IMG/VR virus record: IMGVR_UViG_3300025112_000228
Coordinates: 1-21,404 of that record
Source of the DNA: a virus
DNA length: 21,404 nucleotides
Strand: one strand, 5' to 3'
The notes under the pieces were generated by a model. That model did not search any database and was not told the origin of the DNA. It was given only the letters and a program-made list of their open reading frames with translations. This document shows positions 7,420 to 15,306 of this stretch, piece after piece; the first letter of the stretch is position 1; each line of letters begins with the position of its first letter. A program made the translations under genes and the position numbers.

Positions 7420-8292
7420 GTGATTGGTAGTTCTCTTGAGGCTTTGATGTTTGCTTTCACCAATGAACTGCCAGTCTTTTTTACGCAAGCGAGGAGACCC
7501 TTTCGGTTTGATCATCTTGCGTCCACCGTAGATGTATCATGGGCACAATTAGAAAACGTGGAGAAAACCTTAAACGGTTTCGACGGTGATATAAAAGTTG
7601 GGGGCCCCAAAGAATTACTTTGGGAACGATTAATGTTTATTTTAGCTTATGGAGGGCAAGTGCCTGCCGCCAACTTGTGTAAATCTATGCGATATGATGG
7701 ACAAAGTCTTATTTTATCTAATGATTACTCTAAGATAGCTCAAGTGGAGTTTGATCATTGTTATTATTTTGGTGACGATAATTGTCACAAACTTTTAAAA
7801 GAGAAAAGAGTTGACAACCCCCTCTACACATGCTATGATTGGGTAGCATTTAATGGGGGAGGCAAGCACCACATTGACTACATTGAAACTGACGATTTTT
7901 TCGTTAAGCAAATATGGTTTTATCCTTCCGACAGAATTGATGGCAATACTGCTGTTAAGGATGCTTGTGTGGTATCACAGCTAACGGAGCAACAATTACT
8001 ACAGTTTGATTATTCGGAAACTATGGCTCGTTTTAAGCTCATTCATGAGATGGAGAAGCGAGGAATGAAAGGGAAGTTCAATGGATATGGACCAAACGGA
8101 AAGCCAAAACATTATAAATTTAGAACAACATCTATCTGCCGCCGAAAACAAAAAACGGCAGAAACGTTTACGCAGGAGAGTACCAATGAGAACCAGAGCA
8201 AGGTTGAAATTCCAAAAGCTAAAGAAGAAGATTTACTCAGAGATTGCCAGTCGCTTTATCTGGGTAACTATAGACTTCTGAGGACTTTGTGA
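7420..8292 (+). CDS. Phage protein of unknown function with Rossmann-like N-terminus (start uncertain)
   Basis: From GTG 7420 the product has 290 residues. The N-terminus, VIGSSLEALMFAF, resembles the first strand and helix of a nucleotide-binding Rossmann fold, and the in-frame codons just upstream read L-K-Y-D-K-I, which look like the rest of that strand. This suggests the real start is earlier; no ATG, GTG or TTG is available between the in-frame TAA at 7375 and 7420, so an ATA (7396 or 7399) behind a GAGAG sequence (7386-7390) is possible. The C-terminal 70 residues are strongly basic then acidic (KGKFNGYGPNGKPKHYKFR). Cys residues are scattered. It ends with a GTGA overlap onto the next gene. 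No enzyme family can be assigned; a flavin or NAD-binding role would be a guess. Confidence 0.6.
   Translation: MIGSSLEALMFAFTNELPVFFTQARRPFRFDHLASTVDVSWAQLENVEKTLNGFDGDIKVGGPKELLWERLMFILAYGGQVPAANLCKSMRYDGQSLILSNDYSKIAQVEFDHCYYFGDDNCHKLLKEKRVDNPLYTCYDWVAFNGGGKHHIDYIETDDFFVKQIWFYPSDRIDGNTAVKDACVVSQLTEQQLLQFDYSETMARFKLIHEMEKRGMKGKFNGYGPNGKPKHYKFRTTSICRRKQKTAETFTQESTNENQSKVEIPKAKEEDLLRDCQSLYLGNYRLLRTL
7811..7839 (+). promoter_or_regulatory. Possible intragenic promoter P3 (extended -10)
   Basis: TTGACA (7811-7816) is perfect, the spacer is 17 bases and ends in TGC, and the -10 is TATGAT (7834-7839). It matches 11 of 12 consensus positions plus the TGn extension. It lies inside the gene at 7420-8292 and would transcribe its 3' part and the following gene. 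Coding sequence can mimic promoters, so this is less certain than the intergenic ones. Confidence 0.4.
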
Positions 8293-9176
8293 GTGGATCT
8301 GTACATGTCGCCGGCATCATTCCTCTCGCTAATTTGGAAACAGATTACGATATGGAGGTACCGGTGTGCATGTTACCACTCAACGCTGGCTTTACAGCAA
8401 TTCAAAAGTCTGTTTTTGAATGTGCCATGGCAGGCTGTGATACTATTTGGATCGTGGCCAATGCCGACTTGGCTCCTATCGTGCGCAAGACAGTGGGAGA
8501 ATGGGTACACGATCCTGTTTATTATAATCGCACAATGACAAAATTCTATACAGAAGTAAGGAAAGAAATACCTATTTATTATGTACCAATTGATGTGCGC
8601 GACCGGGACCGCCGCGATTCTTACGGATGGTCCGTTTTACATGGAGTGAATTCGGCATGGTGGGTTGGAAACAAGATATCTAAATGGCTCGTTCCGGAAA
8701 AATATTTTATTTCCTTCCCCCTCGCAGCTTATGATATTTACTCAATACGCGATCACCGCAAAAAAATTGCCAGTAAAAATTTCAATTTTTTCGTTACTCA
8801 CAATAATCAAACAGTAAAGGACAATTTACCTTTATCCTTTACCATGACAGGAGAAGATTTTATACAATGCAGAAGAAACGTAAACAAACTTACAACGCGG
8901 GAGTATTTACCACCTGCCGAAGGAGAAAAGTTTCCATCCCAACGTTTGCCACTCGAGCAAAGATGGTCAGCTAAACATTTTGAGTTTCAAACAGTCTTTG
9001 AAAAAGTAGACCAGACAAATCATTCACAAATGGAAGTTGAGTGGTTCTACAATCTCTCAAGTTGGGAGAATTACAGAGCTTTTTTAGGATCCGATAACAT
9101 TATCAAGAAGCCATATAAAGGCTTGACAGGTCCCCACCAGCATGCTAAAATATGTTTTACAGAGGATGAAGAATGA
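8289..9176 (+). CDS. Nucleotidyltransferase-like (GT-A fold) protein, atypical
   Basis: The gene starts at GTG 8289 in a GTGA overlap with the previous stop, behind GAGGA (8280s). The 295-residue product opens with VHVAGIIPLAN, then VPVCMLPLNAGFTAIQKSVFECAMAGCDTIWIVAN (residues about 25-58), which follows the layout of sugar-phosphate nucleotidyltransferases: a first strand, 'P.cmLPL', a helix, then 'aGc..I.IV.n'. The Gly-rich GxGTRL loop and the following Lys that define active enzymes are absent, so catalysis in the usual way is doubtful. The middle and C-terminus are unique, with many aromatic residues. It may be a phage-specific family with a repurposed fold. It is paired with the gene at 7420 and overlaps the polymerase start. 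Confidence 0.5.
   Translation: MSGSVHVAGIIPLANLETDYDMEVPVCMLPLNAGFTAIQKSVFECAMAGCDTIWIVANADLAPIVRKTVGEWVHDPVYYNRTMTKFYTEVRKEIPIYYVPIDVRDRDRRDSYGWSVLHGVNSAWWVGNKISKWLVPEKYFISFPLAAYDIYSIRDHRKKIASKNFNFFVTHNNQTVKDNLPLSFTMTGEDFIQCRRNVNKLTTREYLPPAEGEKFPSQRLPLEQRWSAKHFEFQTVFEKVDQTNHSQMEVEWFYNLSSWENYRAFLGSDNIIKKPYKGLTGPHQHAKICFTEDEE
9123..9151 (+). promoter_or_regulatory. Promoter P4 inside the preceding gene, just upstream of the polymerase
   Basis: TTGACA (9123-9128), 17-base spacer ending in TGC, and TAAAAT (9146-9151) give 11 of 12 consensus matches and an extended -10. The -10 ends 21 bases before the polymerase ATG (9173), so a transcript starting near 9158 would carry the ribosome site AGAGGA (9161-9166). 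It overlaps the last codons of the nucleotidyltransferase-like gene. Confidence 0.65.
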
Positions 9177-12100
9177 ACCACAAACAATCTACAATTAAAT
9201 TTGTTGGCTTGCACGCGCATAGTGTAGCCGGCTCTCTTTTTGATGCCATTGGGTATCCGAATGTGCATATGGACTTTGCATATGAGAATGGCAGCGATGG
9301 ATTAGCACTAACCGATCATGGCAATATGAATGGCTTGGCATACCAAGTTCTCCATGCCCGGAAGATGCAGGAAGAAGGAAAAGACTTTAAGCCTATTTTC
9401 GGCTGCGAAGCTTACTTTTTGCCTTCCTTATCAGAGTGGAGGGAAGAGTATACCAAGGCTATGGAAGACAAAAAGAAGGCTCGCTCTATTAAGAAAGACG
9501 AACAGTCAGGCGCCACAGTCGAAGATGAAGGGAACAGTAAAAAGGCTCAAGATATTTTGCGCCGTCGTAGTCATCTTATACTTTTGGCACAAAACCAAAC
9601 AGGACTTAATAACATTTTCAAGCTTATTTCAGAGTCCTACCAACCGGAGAATTATTATCGCTATCCACGTATGGATTATGAGCTTCTTAAGAAATATAAC
9701 GAAGGAATTATTGCCGCTAGCGCATGTCTTGGTGGCGTGTACGCTGGCGATTATTGGCAATGTGTTGAAAGGGATACCGAAGGTAACCGTATAGGTTTTG
9801 ATGACAAAAGATGCCTTAGCTTGATGGAGGAGACAACTCGCCGGATGCTTGATATTTTTGGAGATCGCTGGTATGCAGAACTTCAGTGGAACAACATCCC
9901 AGAACAACATGAATTAAACCAATACATTATTAAAGTGGCCAAACAGTTTGGCGTTGGACTGATTTCTACAGCCGATAGCCATTACCCCGACCCAGACGCC
10001 TGGAAGGATAGAGAGCTTTACAAGCGTCTGGGTTGGCTTGGCAAAGGAAAGCCTTCCTGGGCAGAAGATAGTGACTTGCCGGCAGGAGTCGAGGAGATTG
10101 GATACGAATTGTATCCGAAGAATGGCGATCAAATGTGGGAATCTTATAAGGAGTATACTAAAGACTATGATTACGATGATGATCTTGTGCTTAATTCTAT
10201 CGAGGAAACCTACACAATCGCCCACGAGCGAATCGATACCTTCTTCCCCGACAATACGGTCCGCCTTCCGGGGTTTGTGGTGCCCGCCGGGTTCACAGAT
10301 ACGCAAGCTTTAACTAATTTTTCATTAGAGGGTCTGAGAGAACGAAGCTTGCACACAAATCGAGCGTATATTGATCGCCTGAATCATGAGCTAAATATTA
10401 TTGATGACCGAGGCTTCTCTAAGTATTTCTTGACCATGAAGGCGATTGCTGACGTGGCCACGAGCATGATGTTGGCGGGTCCTGGTCGCGGGTCAGCCGC
10501 TGGCTCGCTGGTAGCATATGCCCTTGGAATCACCCAGGTTGATCCTATCAGACATGGACTCCTCTTTTCTCGCTTCTTGCGCTCGGACGCAACCGACTAT
10601 CCAGACATCGATTATGATGTCTCTGATAGTATGCTTTTGAAGGAGAAGCTTGTAGAGATGTGGGGAGAAGACACAGTGGCGCCGATTTCTAACTGGAACA
10701 CGCTGCAGCTTCGGTCGCTCATTAAGGACATTTCAAAACTGTATGATATTCCCTTCATCGAAGCGAACACTGTCACCGGTGTGATGATACGCGAGGCTAC
10801 TCCCATTGCTAAGAAGAAGCATGGGATCAAGGCTGGAGTCTATGCGCCTACGTGGGAAGAGGTGATGGAATTCTCACCTTCCCTCCAGACTTATTTGGCA
10901 AAGCACCCCGCTGTTAAGGCACACGTCAAGGCGCTCGTAGGACAAGTGCGCTCGTGTTCTCGCCACGCTGGTGGAGTGGTGATTGCCGAGAACTTAGATA
11001 GAAGCATGCCTTTGATTAATTCGGGTGGCGTGCGGCAAACGCCATGGTCCGAAGGGCAGAACGTTCGGCACCTTGAGCCAATGGGGTTTATTAAGTTTGA
11101 TTTGCTTGGGCTCTCGACCTTGAAGATGATGGAAGGATGCATTGAGCATATCTTGCGCCGACACTATAACGTAGAGAATCCAACGTTTGAGCAGATAAAA
11201 GATTACTATAACAAAAACCTTCATCCAGATATCTTGGACATGAACAATCAAAAGGTTTACAAAAATGTATTTCACAAAGGTCGATGGGCTGGCATCTTTC
11301 AATTTACAGAAACGGGCGCCCAAAGCTTTTGCACCAGGGGAAAGCCGGAAAACATTATTGATGTCTCGGCTGTCACGTCTATCTTTAGGCCCGGTCCTCT
11401 TTCCGCAGGGGTGGACGCAGACTACGTAGAAGCTAAGAGTCACCCTCAATATATTTCATACCTCTCTGACGAGGCTCGCGAAATTACCGAGGAGACATAC
11501 GGCTTCCTTATTTTTCAGGAACAAATTGCACTCCTGGCTCACAAGCTTGGAGGCTTAACGCTCGATGAGGGGAACATGCTGCGAAAGGTGCTCACTAAGA
11601 AGGGCACAGGGAAGGGCAGCGTCAAACAAAAGTTGCATAGAAAATTCATTAATGGCTGTCTTGACAGCGGTATAGCCAAGGACGCAGCACAAGAGTTGTG
11701 GGACAAGTTTGAATATTTCTCTGGCTATGGCTTCAACAAGTCACATGCTGTTAGCTATAGTATCATTTCGTTCCAGTGCGCGTGGCTGTGGAACTATTAC
11801 CCAGCCGAGTGGATGGCAGCGTTTCTGGATAAGGAGCCTGAGAGCCGCAAGGAAAAGGCTATCAATATCGCCAAGCAGTTTGGGTTTAAGATTGCTCCGT
11901 TGGATGTTAATAAGTCGGGTACGGTATGGGAGATTAGCGAGGATGGCAAGACCCTCATTCAGCCGCTCACTTCCATTAAAGGATTGGGGATGGCTGCCAT
12001 TGAGCAGATTCTTAACAACCGTCCGTTCACCAATGCCGAAGATCTTTTGTTTCGCGAAGAAGTTGTATACGGCAAGCTGAACAAGAAATCATTGGATGCT

Positions 12101-12622
12101 TTGTGTCGGGGTGGCGCTCTTGACCACATTGTTGATGATCGTTTTACGGGGCGCAAACATTTTTGGTCTGCATGTATTGTAGATCGGCCGAAGAGTTTGA
12201 AGAAGCTGGCTGAAAACATTGAAACGTTTAAACCTGAAGGGGATTTTTCCGAGGAAGAGATCATTCAATTTAAAACTGATTTGACTGGGGTGTTCCCCAT
12301 CAACTTGGTTATCAAGACAGAAACTATTGAACACTTGCAGTCGCGAGGAGTTCCTCCCATTTCTGAATTTGATCCTGACCTTTTGGTGTGTTGGTTTATA
12401 CCTCGAAAGATTATCGAGAGAAAGACAAAGAATGGCAAGCTGTATTGGATTGTGGAAGTGATCGACAGCAACAATCAGCAGACAAAGATTAGATGTTGGG
12501 GTGTAAAACCCGAGAAGGATCGTATTTACTTAAACAGACCTTACATGGCGCGCCTAAAGTACGATGAACAGTGGGGCTTTTCCACCTACGCCATTGGTAA
12601 GACGTTTAAAATATTAGGATAG
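9173..12622 (+). CDS. dnaE: DNA polymerase III alpha subunit-type replicative polymerase (DnaE-like) with intact PHP domain
   Basis: The 1149-residue length equals bacterial DnaE. The N-terminal PHP domain (1-280) carries the metal-ligand set: H14, H16 (HAHS), D48 and H49 (TDHG), E79 (GCEAYF), H134, C185, D268 and H270 (ADSHY). Retention of all of them suggests an active Mn/Zn-dependent 3'-5' proofreading nuclease. The palm has GPGRGSAAGS (436-445) and catalytic D478 and D480 (PDIDYD), with the third Asp D643 (KFDLLGL). The fingers/tau-like region includes YGFNKSHAVSYS and FQEQIALLA. A helix-hairpin-helix (IKGLG) and an OB-like C-terminus complete the C-family layout. A charged insert at about 88-130 is not in the core family. 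Start ATG 9173 overlaps the prior stop (ATGA). No separate clamp or epsilon is visible here. Confidence 0.93.
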   Translation: MNHKQSTIKFVGLHAHSVAGSLFDAIGYPNVHMDFAYENGSDGLALTDHGNMNGLAYQVLHARKMQEEGKDFKPIFGCEAYFLPSLSEWREEYTKAMEDKKKARSIKKDEQSGATVEDEGNSKKAQDILRRRSHLILLAQNQTGLNNIFKLISESYQPENYYRYPRMDYELLKKYNEGIIAASACLGGVYAGDYWQCVERDTEGNRIGFDDKRCLSLMEETTRRMLDIFGDRWYAELQWNNIPEQHELNQYIIKVAKQFGVGLISTADSHYPDPDAWKDRELYKRLGWLGKGKPSWAEDSDLPAGVEEIGYELYPKNGDQMWESYKEYTKDYDYDDDLVLNSIEETYTIAHERIDTFFPDNTVRLPGFVVPAGFTDTQALTNFSLEGLRERSLHTNRAYIDRLNHELNIIDDRGFSKYFLTMKAIADVATSMMLAGPGRGSAAGSLVAYALGITQVDPIRHGLLFSRFLRSDATDYPDIDYDVSDSMLLKEKLVEMWGEDTVAPISNWNTLQLRSLIKDISKLYDIPFIEANTVTGVMIREATPIAKKKHGIKAGVYAPTWEEVMEFSPSLQTYLAKHPAVKAHVKALVGQVRSCSRHAGGVVIAENLDRSMPLINSGGVRQTPWSEGQNVRHLEPMGFIKFDLLGLSTLKMMEGCIEHILRRHYNVENPTFEQIKDYYNKNLHPDILDMNNQKVYKNVFHKGRWAGIFQFTETGAQSFCTRGKPENIIDVSAVTSIFRPGPLSAGVDADYVEAKSHPQYISYLSDEAREITEETYGFLIFQEQIALLAHKLGGLTLDEGNMLRKVLTKKGTGKGSVKQKLHRKFINGCLDSGIAKDAAQELWDKFEYFSGYGFNKSHAVSYSIISFQCAWLWNYYPAEWMAAFLDKEPESRKEKAINIAKQFGFKIAPLDVNKSGTVWEISEDGKTLIQPLTSIKGLGMAAIEQILNNRPFTNAEDLLFREEVVYGKLNKKSLDALCRGGALDHIVDDRFTGRKHFWSACIVDRPKSLKKLAENIETFKPEGDFSEEEIIQFKTDLTGVFPINLVIKTETIEHLQSRGVPPISEFDPDLLVCWFIPRKIIERKTKNGKLYWIVEVIDSNNQQTKIRCWGVKPEKDRIYLNRPYMARLKYDEQWGFSTYAIGKTFKILG

Positions 12623-12625
12623 AAC

Positions 12626-13231
12626 ATGAAAGTAATGACATATTTTAGCCCACTCCTTAAAGAGAAGGAGTTGGTAGAAGGGTTGCCTGTTATTATACGG
12701 GTCCGAAAATTTGACGAAGCGGCAGCTAAAACCTTTTCAGAAGAAATGGCCAAAGCACAGAACACCGGTCAGCCAATTATTCCAGTAGTGATTGATAGTT
12801 ACGGGGGACAAGTGTATAGTCTGATGTCGATGATTTCAGATATTAAACACTCCACGCTACCCGTGGCCACGATTGTTCAAGGAAAGGCAATGTCATGTGG
12901 CGCCATTCTTTTTACGTTTGGCGCGGAAGGTCATCGATACATGGATCCCGATGCCACGTTTATGATTCACGACGTGAGCAGCTTTACAGGAGGCAAGATT
13001 GAAGAGCTTAAAGCCGACGTCGGGGAAGCTGAGAGGTTAAACCAGAAAGTTTTTAAAATGATGGCAAAGAACTGCGGACACCACGAAGATTACTTTTTAG
13101 ATATCGTACACGATAAAGGACATGCTGATTGGTACCTTGAATTAGATGAAGCTAAAAAACACAAGATAGTAAACCACGGGCACGTCCCCGAATTAAAGAT
13201 CAGAGCTAACGTTGAATTTGATTTTGGTTAA
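12626..13231 (+). CDS. ClpP-like serine protease (S14 family), canonical triad
   Basis: The 201-residue product has the ClpP hallmarks: a Gly-rich oxyanion region DSYGG (57-61), the nucleophile S90 in GKAMSCGA, H115 in MIHDVS, and D168 in HADWYL, aligned with the catalytic Asp region ERDRF of E. coli ClpP. The Ser-His-Asp triad therefore appears intact. Such proteins form barrel proteases that degrade unfolded proteins fed by a Clp ATPase; phage versions may also process capsid proteins. It begins four bases after the polymerase stop behind AGGATAG. No Clp ATPase is encoded here, so it would depend on a host ATPase or act alone. Compare the second paralogue at 19298. Confidence 0.82.
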   Translation: MKVMTYFSPLLKEKELVEGLPVIIRVRKFDEAAAKTFSEEMAKAQNTGQPIIPVVIDSYGGQVYSLMSMISDIKHSTLPVATIVQGKAMSCGAILFTFGAEGHRYMDPDATFMIHDVSSFTGGKIEELKADVGEAERLNQKVFKMMAKNCGHHEDYFLDIVHDKGHADWYLELDEAKKHKIVNHGHVPELKIRANVEFDFG

Positions 13232-13248
13232 ATAATACACAAAAGTTG

Positions 13249-13277
13249 TTGACATACTACAAAGAATTTGTTATATT
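13249..13277 (+). promoter_or_regulatory. Sigma70-like promoter P5
   Basis: TTGACA (13249-13254), a 17-base spacer and TATATT (13272-13277) match 11 of 12 consensus positions. It sits in the 66-base gap after the ClpP-like gene. The start point near 13284 gives a leader containing AAGGAGGG (13286-13293), the strongest ribosome site in the window. Confidence 0.85.
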
Positions 13278-13297
13278 AATAATGCAAGGAGGGCTTA

Positions 13298-13549
13298 ATG
13301 GCCAACACATATGAAGAGAAAAAGCGTTACGTGAAGGAATATATCCGCTCACTGGATGCGATTGAAGAATGCATGGAACCCTATAAGGAACAAAAGAGAG
13401 ATCTACGTAAGGAATTTCGTGAGAACGGCTGGTTGAATACAGATGAGATTCGCGCAGCAGTCAAGGCTTACCGCTTATACAAGGGGAAGTATAATATTGA
13501 TGAGGTGGTAGACAACTTTAAGATGTTGACAGGCGAGAACGAATCATGA
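13298..13549 (+). CDS. Small charged alpha-helical protein, possibly GapR/DUF2312-like
   Basis: The 83-residue product is almost all charged helix (KRYVKEYIRSLDAIEECMEPY then KEQKRDLRKEFRENG), followed by a short segment LNTDEIRAAVKAYRLYKGKYN. This pattern, a long helical coiled-coil N-terminus and a shorter 'NGfd...lr..irl' helix pair, recalls the GapR/DUF2312 family of AT-rich DNA-binding proteins, but identity is too weak to be sure. Strong ribosome site AAGGAGGG (13286-13293) and first position after P5 suggest high expression. Its stop overlaps the dUTPase start as ATGA. Confidence 0.55.
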   Translation: MANTYEEKKRYVKEYIRSLDAIEECMEPYKEQKRDLRKEFRENGWLNTDEIRAAVKAYRLYKGKYNIDEVVDNFKMLTGENES

Positions 13550-14004
13550 TTGTAGAATATGTTCCAGTGCGTCCGGACGCCCATCGTCCCACGCGAGGAC
13601 ACCCTTCAGATGCGGGGCTCGATGTATATTATTCCCCCACGGAGCAGGCAGAAACGATGCCGATCCAACCGGGAGAGAGCAAGGTAATCCCCACCGGGCT
13701 GCGCTTTGGTGTTCCACACGGTTACATGATAGAAGTCAAGAACCGTTCAAGTGTAGCAGCAAAGCGCAGCCTCATTGTGGGGGCATGCGTTGTGGATTCC
13801 GGCTATGATGGGGAGGTGTTTATTAATCTCCATAATATCGGAAAGCAGTTACAAGTGATTCAGCCAGGAGACAAGATTGCTCAACTGGTAATGATTCCGG
13901 TAGTGCATTTTCGCCCGGCTGAAGCAGCCAATGATCGATTATATGACGATCCAATTACAATTAGCGATAGAGGCGCAGGAGCACTAGGGAGCACCGATGG
14001 ATAA
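13546..14004 (+). CDS. dut: Deoxyuridine 5'-triphosphate nucleotidohydrolase (dUTPase, trimeric type)
   Basis: The 152-residue product shows all five dUTPase motifs: DAGLDV (22-27), NRSSVA (66-71), the catalytic-Asp motif VVDSGYDGEV (82-91, likely D88), GDKIAQL (109-115) and the C-terminal P-loop-like RGAGALGSTD (142-151). It hydrolyses dUTP to dUMP and pyrophosphate, keeping uracil out of phage DNA and supplying dUMP for thymidylate synthesis together with the deaminase. Length and motif order match homotrimeric dUTPases. It overlaps both neighbours (ATGA before, eight bases after). Confidence 0.95.
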   Translation: MIVEYVPVRPDAHRPTRGHPSDAGLDVYYSPTEQAETMPIQPGESKVIPTGLRFGVPHGYMIEVKNRSSVAAKRSLIVGACVVDSGYDGEVFINLHNIGKQLQVIQPGDKIAQLVMIPVVHFRPAEAANDRLYDDPITISDRGAGALGSTDG

Positions 14005-14479
14005 AAACACACAACAAGTAATGTTTAGCTCGAAATCAAAGGAGTGGGGAACGCCCCAACATTTTTTCGATAAGCTAAATAAACGTTTCGGGCCCTTTAC
14101 TTTAGACCCTTGCGCTAATTCCTCTAACTACAAAGTCGTGAAACATTTCACGGCGGATGAGAACGGCTTAGAACAGGATTGGGGAGGACATGTTGTTTTT
14201 ATGAATCCTCCCTATGGTCGTGGAATTAAAGAGTGGATCAAGAAAGCCTACGAAGAATCGCGCAAAGAAGACACAACTGTGGTAATGTTGATTCCTGCGC
14301 GCACTGATACCAGGTATTGGCACGATTATGTAATGAAAGCTAATGACTTATACTTTGTGAAAGGGCGTCTAAAATTTGGCAACGGAGAGAATAGCGCCCC
14401 CTTCCCATCAGCAGTGGTTGTGTTTGAAAATACACCGCGCAATGCTTACTTAGATTTTCCGCGTATTGGAGTAATGTAA
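13997..14479 (+). CDS. Phage-type DNA N6-adenine methyltransferase (Dam family)
   Basis: The 160-residue product fits the phage N-6-adenine-methyltransferase family: an N-terminal EWGTPQHFFDKL, then 'FTLDPCANSSN' (34-44) as the AdoMet-side segment, and the catalytic motif NPPYG (70-74) of the DPPY type, followed by VVMLIPARTDTRYWH. It transfers a methyl group from S-adenosylmethionine to adenine in DNA. The short length is normal for this phage family, which lacks a large target-recognition domain; the recognised sequence cannot be told from the protein. Likely role is protection from host restriction or a replication/packaging mark. Start ATG 13997 overlaps the dUTPase end by eight bases. 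Confidence 0.88.
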   Translation: MDKNTQQVMFSSKSKEWGTPQHFFDKLNKRFGPFTLDPCANSSNYKVVKHFTADENGLEQDWGGHVVFMNPPYGRGIKEWIKKAYEESRKEDTTVVMLIPARTDTRYWHDYVMKANDLYFVKGRLKFGNGENSAPFPSAVVVFENTPRNAYLDFPRIGVM

Positions 14480-14730
14480 TGAATCGCGAACAGCGGCGCG
14501 CCTTAAAGAAGAAGGGAATAGATGATGCAGAAATAGAACTCTCTGATAAGATTTTTCTCTTTAATCAGATTCCTGAAGAGTGTAGTAGCTGTGAGATACC
14601 CTTTGACAAAAAGGACAAATCTATGGCATTTTCGTGGAAAGTTGTAATAAGAGACAAAACCATTAGATTGTTTTGTCCTGCGTGTCTTAATAAAGTACAG
14701 GAGGCAATAAATGAGCACCAAAAAGATTAA
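14479..14730 (+). CDS. Small zinc-ribbon-like protein
   Basis: The 83-residue product begins MNREQRRALKKKG, a basic N-terminus typical of small phage proteins. It has two Cys pairs, CSSC (35-38) and CPAC (about 66-69), positioned as a four-Cys zinc ribbon around a strand-rich middle (FSWKVVIRDKTIRLF). A nucleic acid or RNA polymerase contact is plausible for such a fold but not shown. Start ATG 14479 shares a base with the methyltransferase stop (TAATG). Function unknown. Confidence 0.65.
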   Translation: MNREQRRALKKKGIDDAEIELSDKIFLFNQIPEECSSCEIPFDKKDKSMAFSWKVVIRDKTIRLFCPACLNKVQEAINEHQKD

Positions 14731-14953
14731 TAGAAGTCATCAGCGCCGCGAAGAGTTGCGAGAGGGAGCCGCAGAAAGGTCGGCATGTCGCGACAGTCGA
14801 ACCGATGTGCAACAGCTTCAGGTGCTCGACCAGCGCTTGGGGGTGGGAGAGGGCGCCACCAAAGAGCGCACCCGATTGGAAGCTTCAATAGAAGAAAAAG
14901 AAGCCGCCACTCGTAGGAATTCGCGAACTAAAGGACAGAAGAATGTCAGTTGA
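14711..14953 (+). CDS. Small highly charged hypothetical protein
   Basis: The start ATG 14711 is preceded by AGGAGG (14699-14704), a strong ribosome site placed inside the end of the previous gene, so the 20-base overlap appears real. The 80-residue product is dominated by Arg, Glu, Gln and Lys, with no hydrophobic core and repeats of short R-E-rich patterns, suggesting a disordered or helical chain. No motif is recognised. Its last 11 bases overlap the thioredoxin start. Confidence 0.55.
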   Translation: MSTKKINRSHQRREELREGAAERSACRDSRTDVQQLQVLDQRLGVGEGATKERTRLEASIEEKEAATRRNSRTKGQKNVS

Positions 14954-15305
14954 GCGTCTTTCGAAGCGCGCCCTTCAACAGATCTTGCAAGGCAAGATCA
15001 ACAAGGAAGCTGCAACTATTGTAGTAAAGTTTTATTCTAATACATGTCACTATTGTCACGCTTTGCACGAGACATATAAAAATATGGCAGAAGAATACAA
15101 AGATTTGCATTTTTTCGCTTTTAATGTGACCGATTACCCGGACATTGAACGAATATTAAGTTTTCACGGCATACCAACTATTTGTGTGATGAAGTTCGGC
15201 AAAAGAGTTCCCAAAATTCGAGTTATGCCAGATCCGCCACATCCTCACAAAGAAACTTGGTACCGCGCAGACGACATTAAATCATTTATTGAAAAGGAGA
15301 AATAA
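14943..15305 (+). CDS. Thioredoxin-like protein
   Basis: The 120-residue protein has the thioredoxin fold in order: VVKFYSNTC strand, the redox pair C35-H-Y-C38, a helix, the strand HFFAFNVTD, and the cis-Pro turn GIPTICV (P78). The CHYC dipeptide differs from the CGPC of E. coli Trx and looks more like oxidoreductase variants. It probably returns electrons to the NrdJ shuttle Cys pair; the pairing is inference but fits the class II reductase in the same window. The C-terminal segment after about residue 88 is longer and more polar than in standard thioredoxin. It starts inside the end of the preceding gene. Confidence 0.82.
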   Translation: MSVERLSKRALQQILQGKINKEAATIVVKFYSNTCHYCHALHETYKNMAEEYKDLHFFAFNVTDYPDIERILSFHGIPTICVMKFGKRVPKIRVMPDPPHPHKETWYRADDIKSFIEKEK

Positions 15306-15306
15306 T

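Noticed and set aside
9330-9794. 154-codon + frame inside dnaE
   Set aside because: The PHP domain motifs are in the other frame; this one is a low-complexity shadow.
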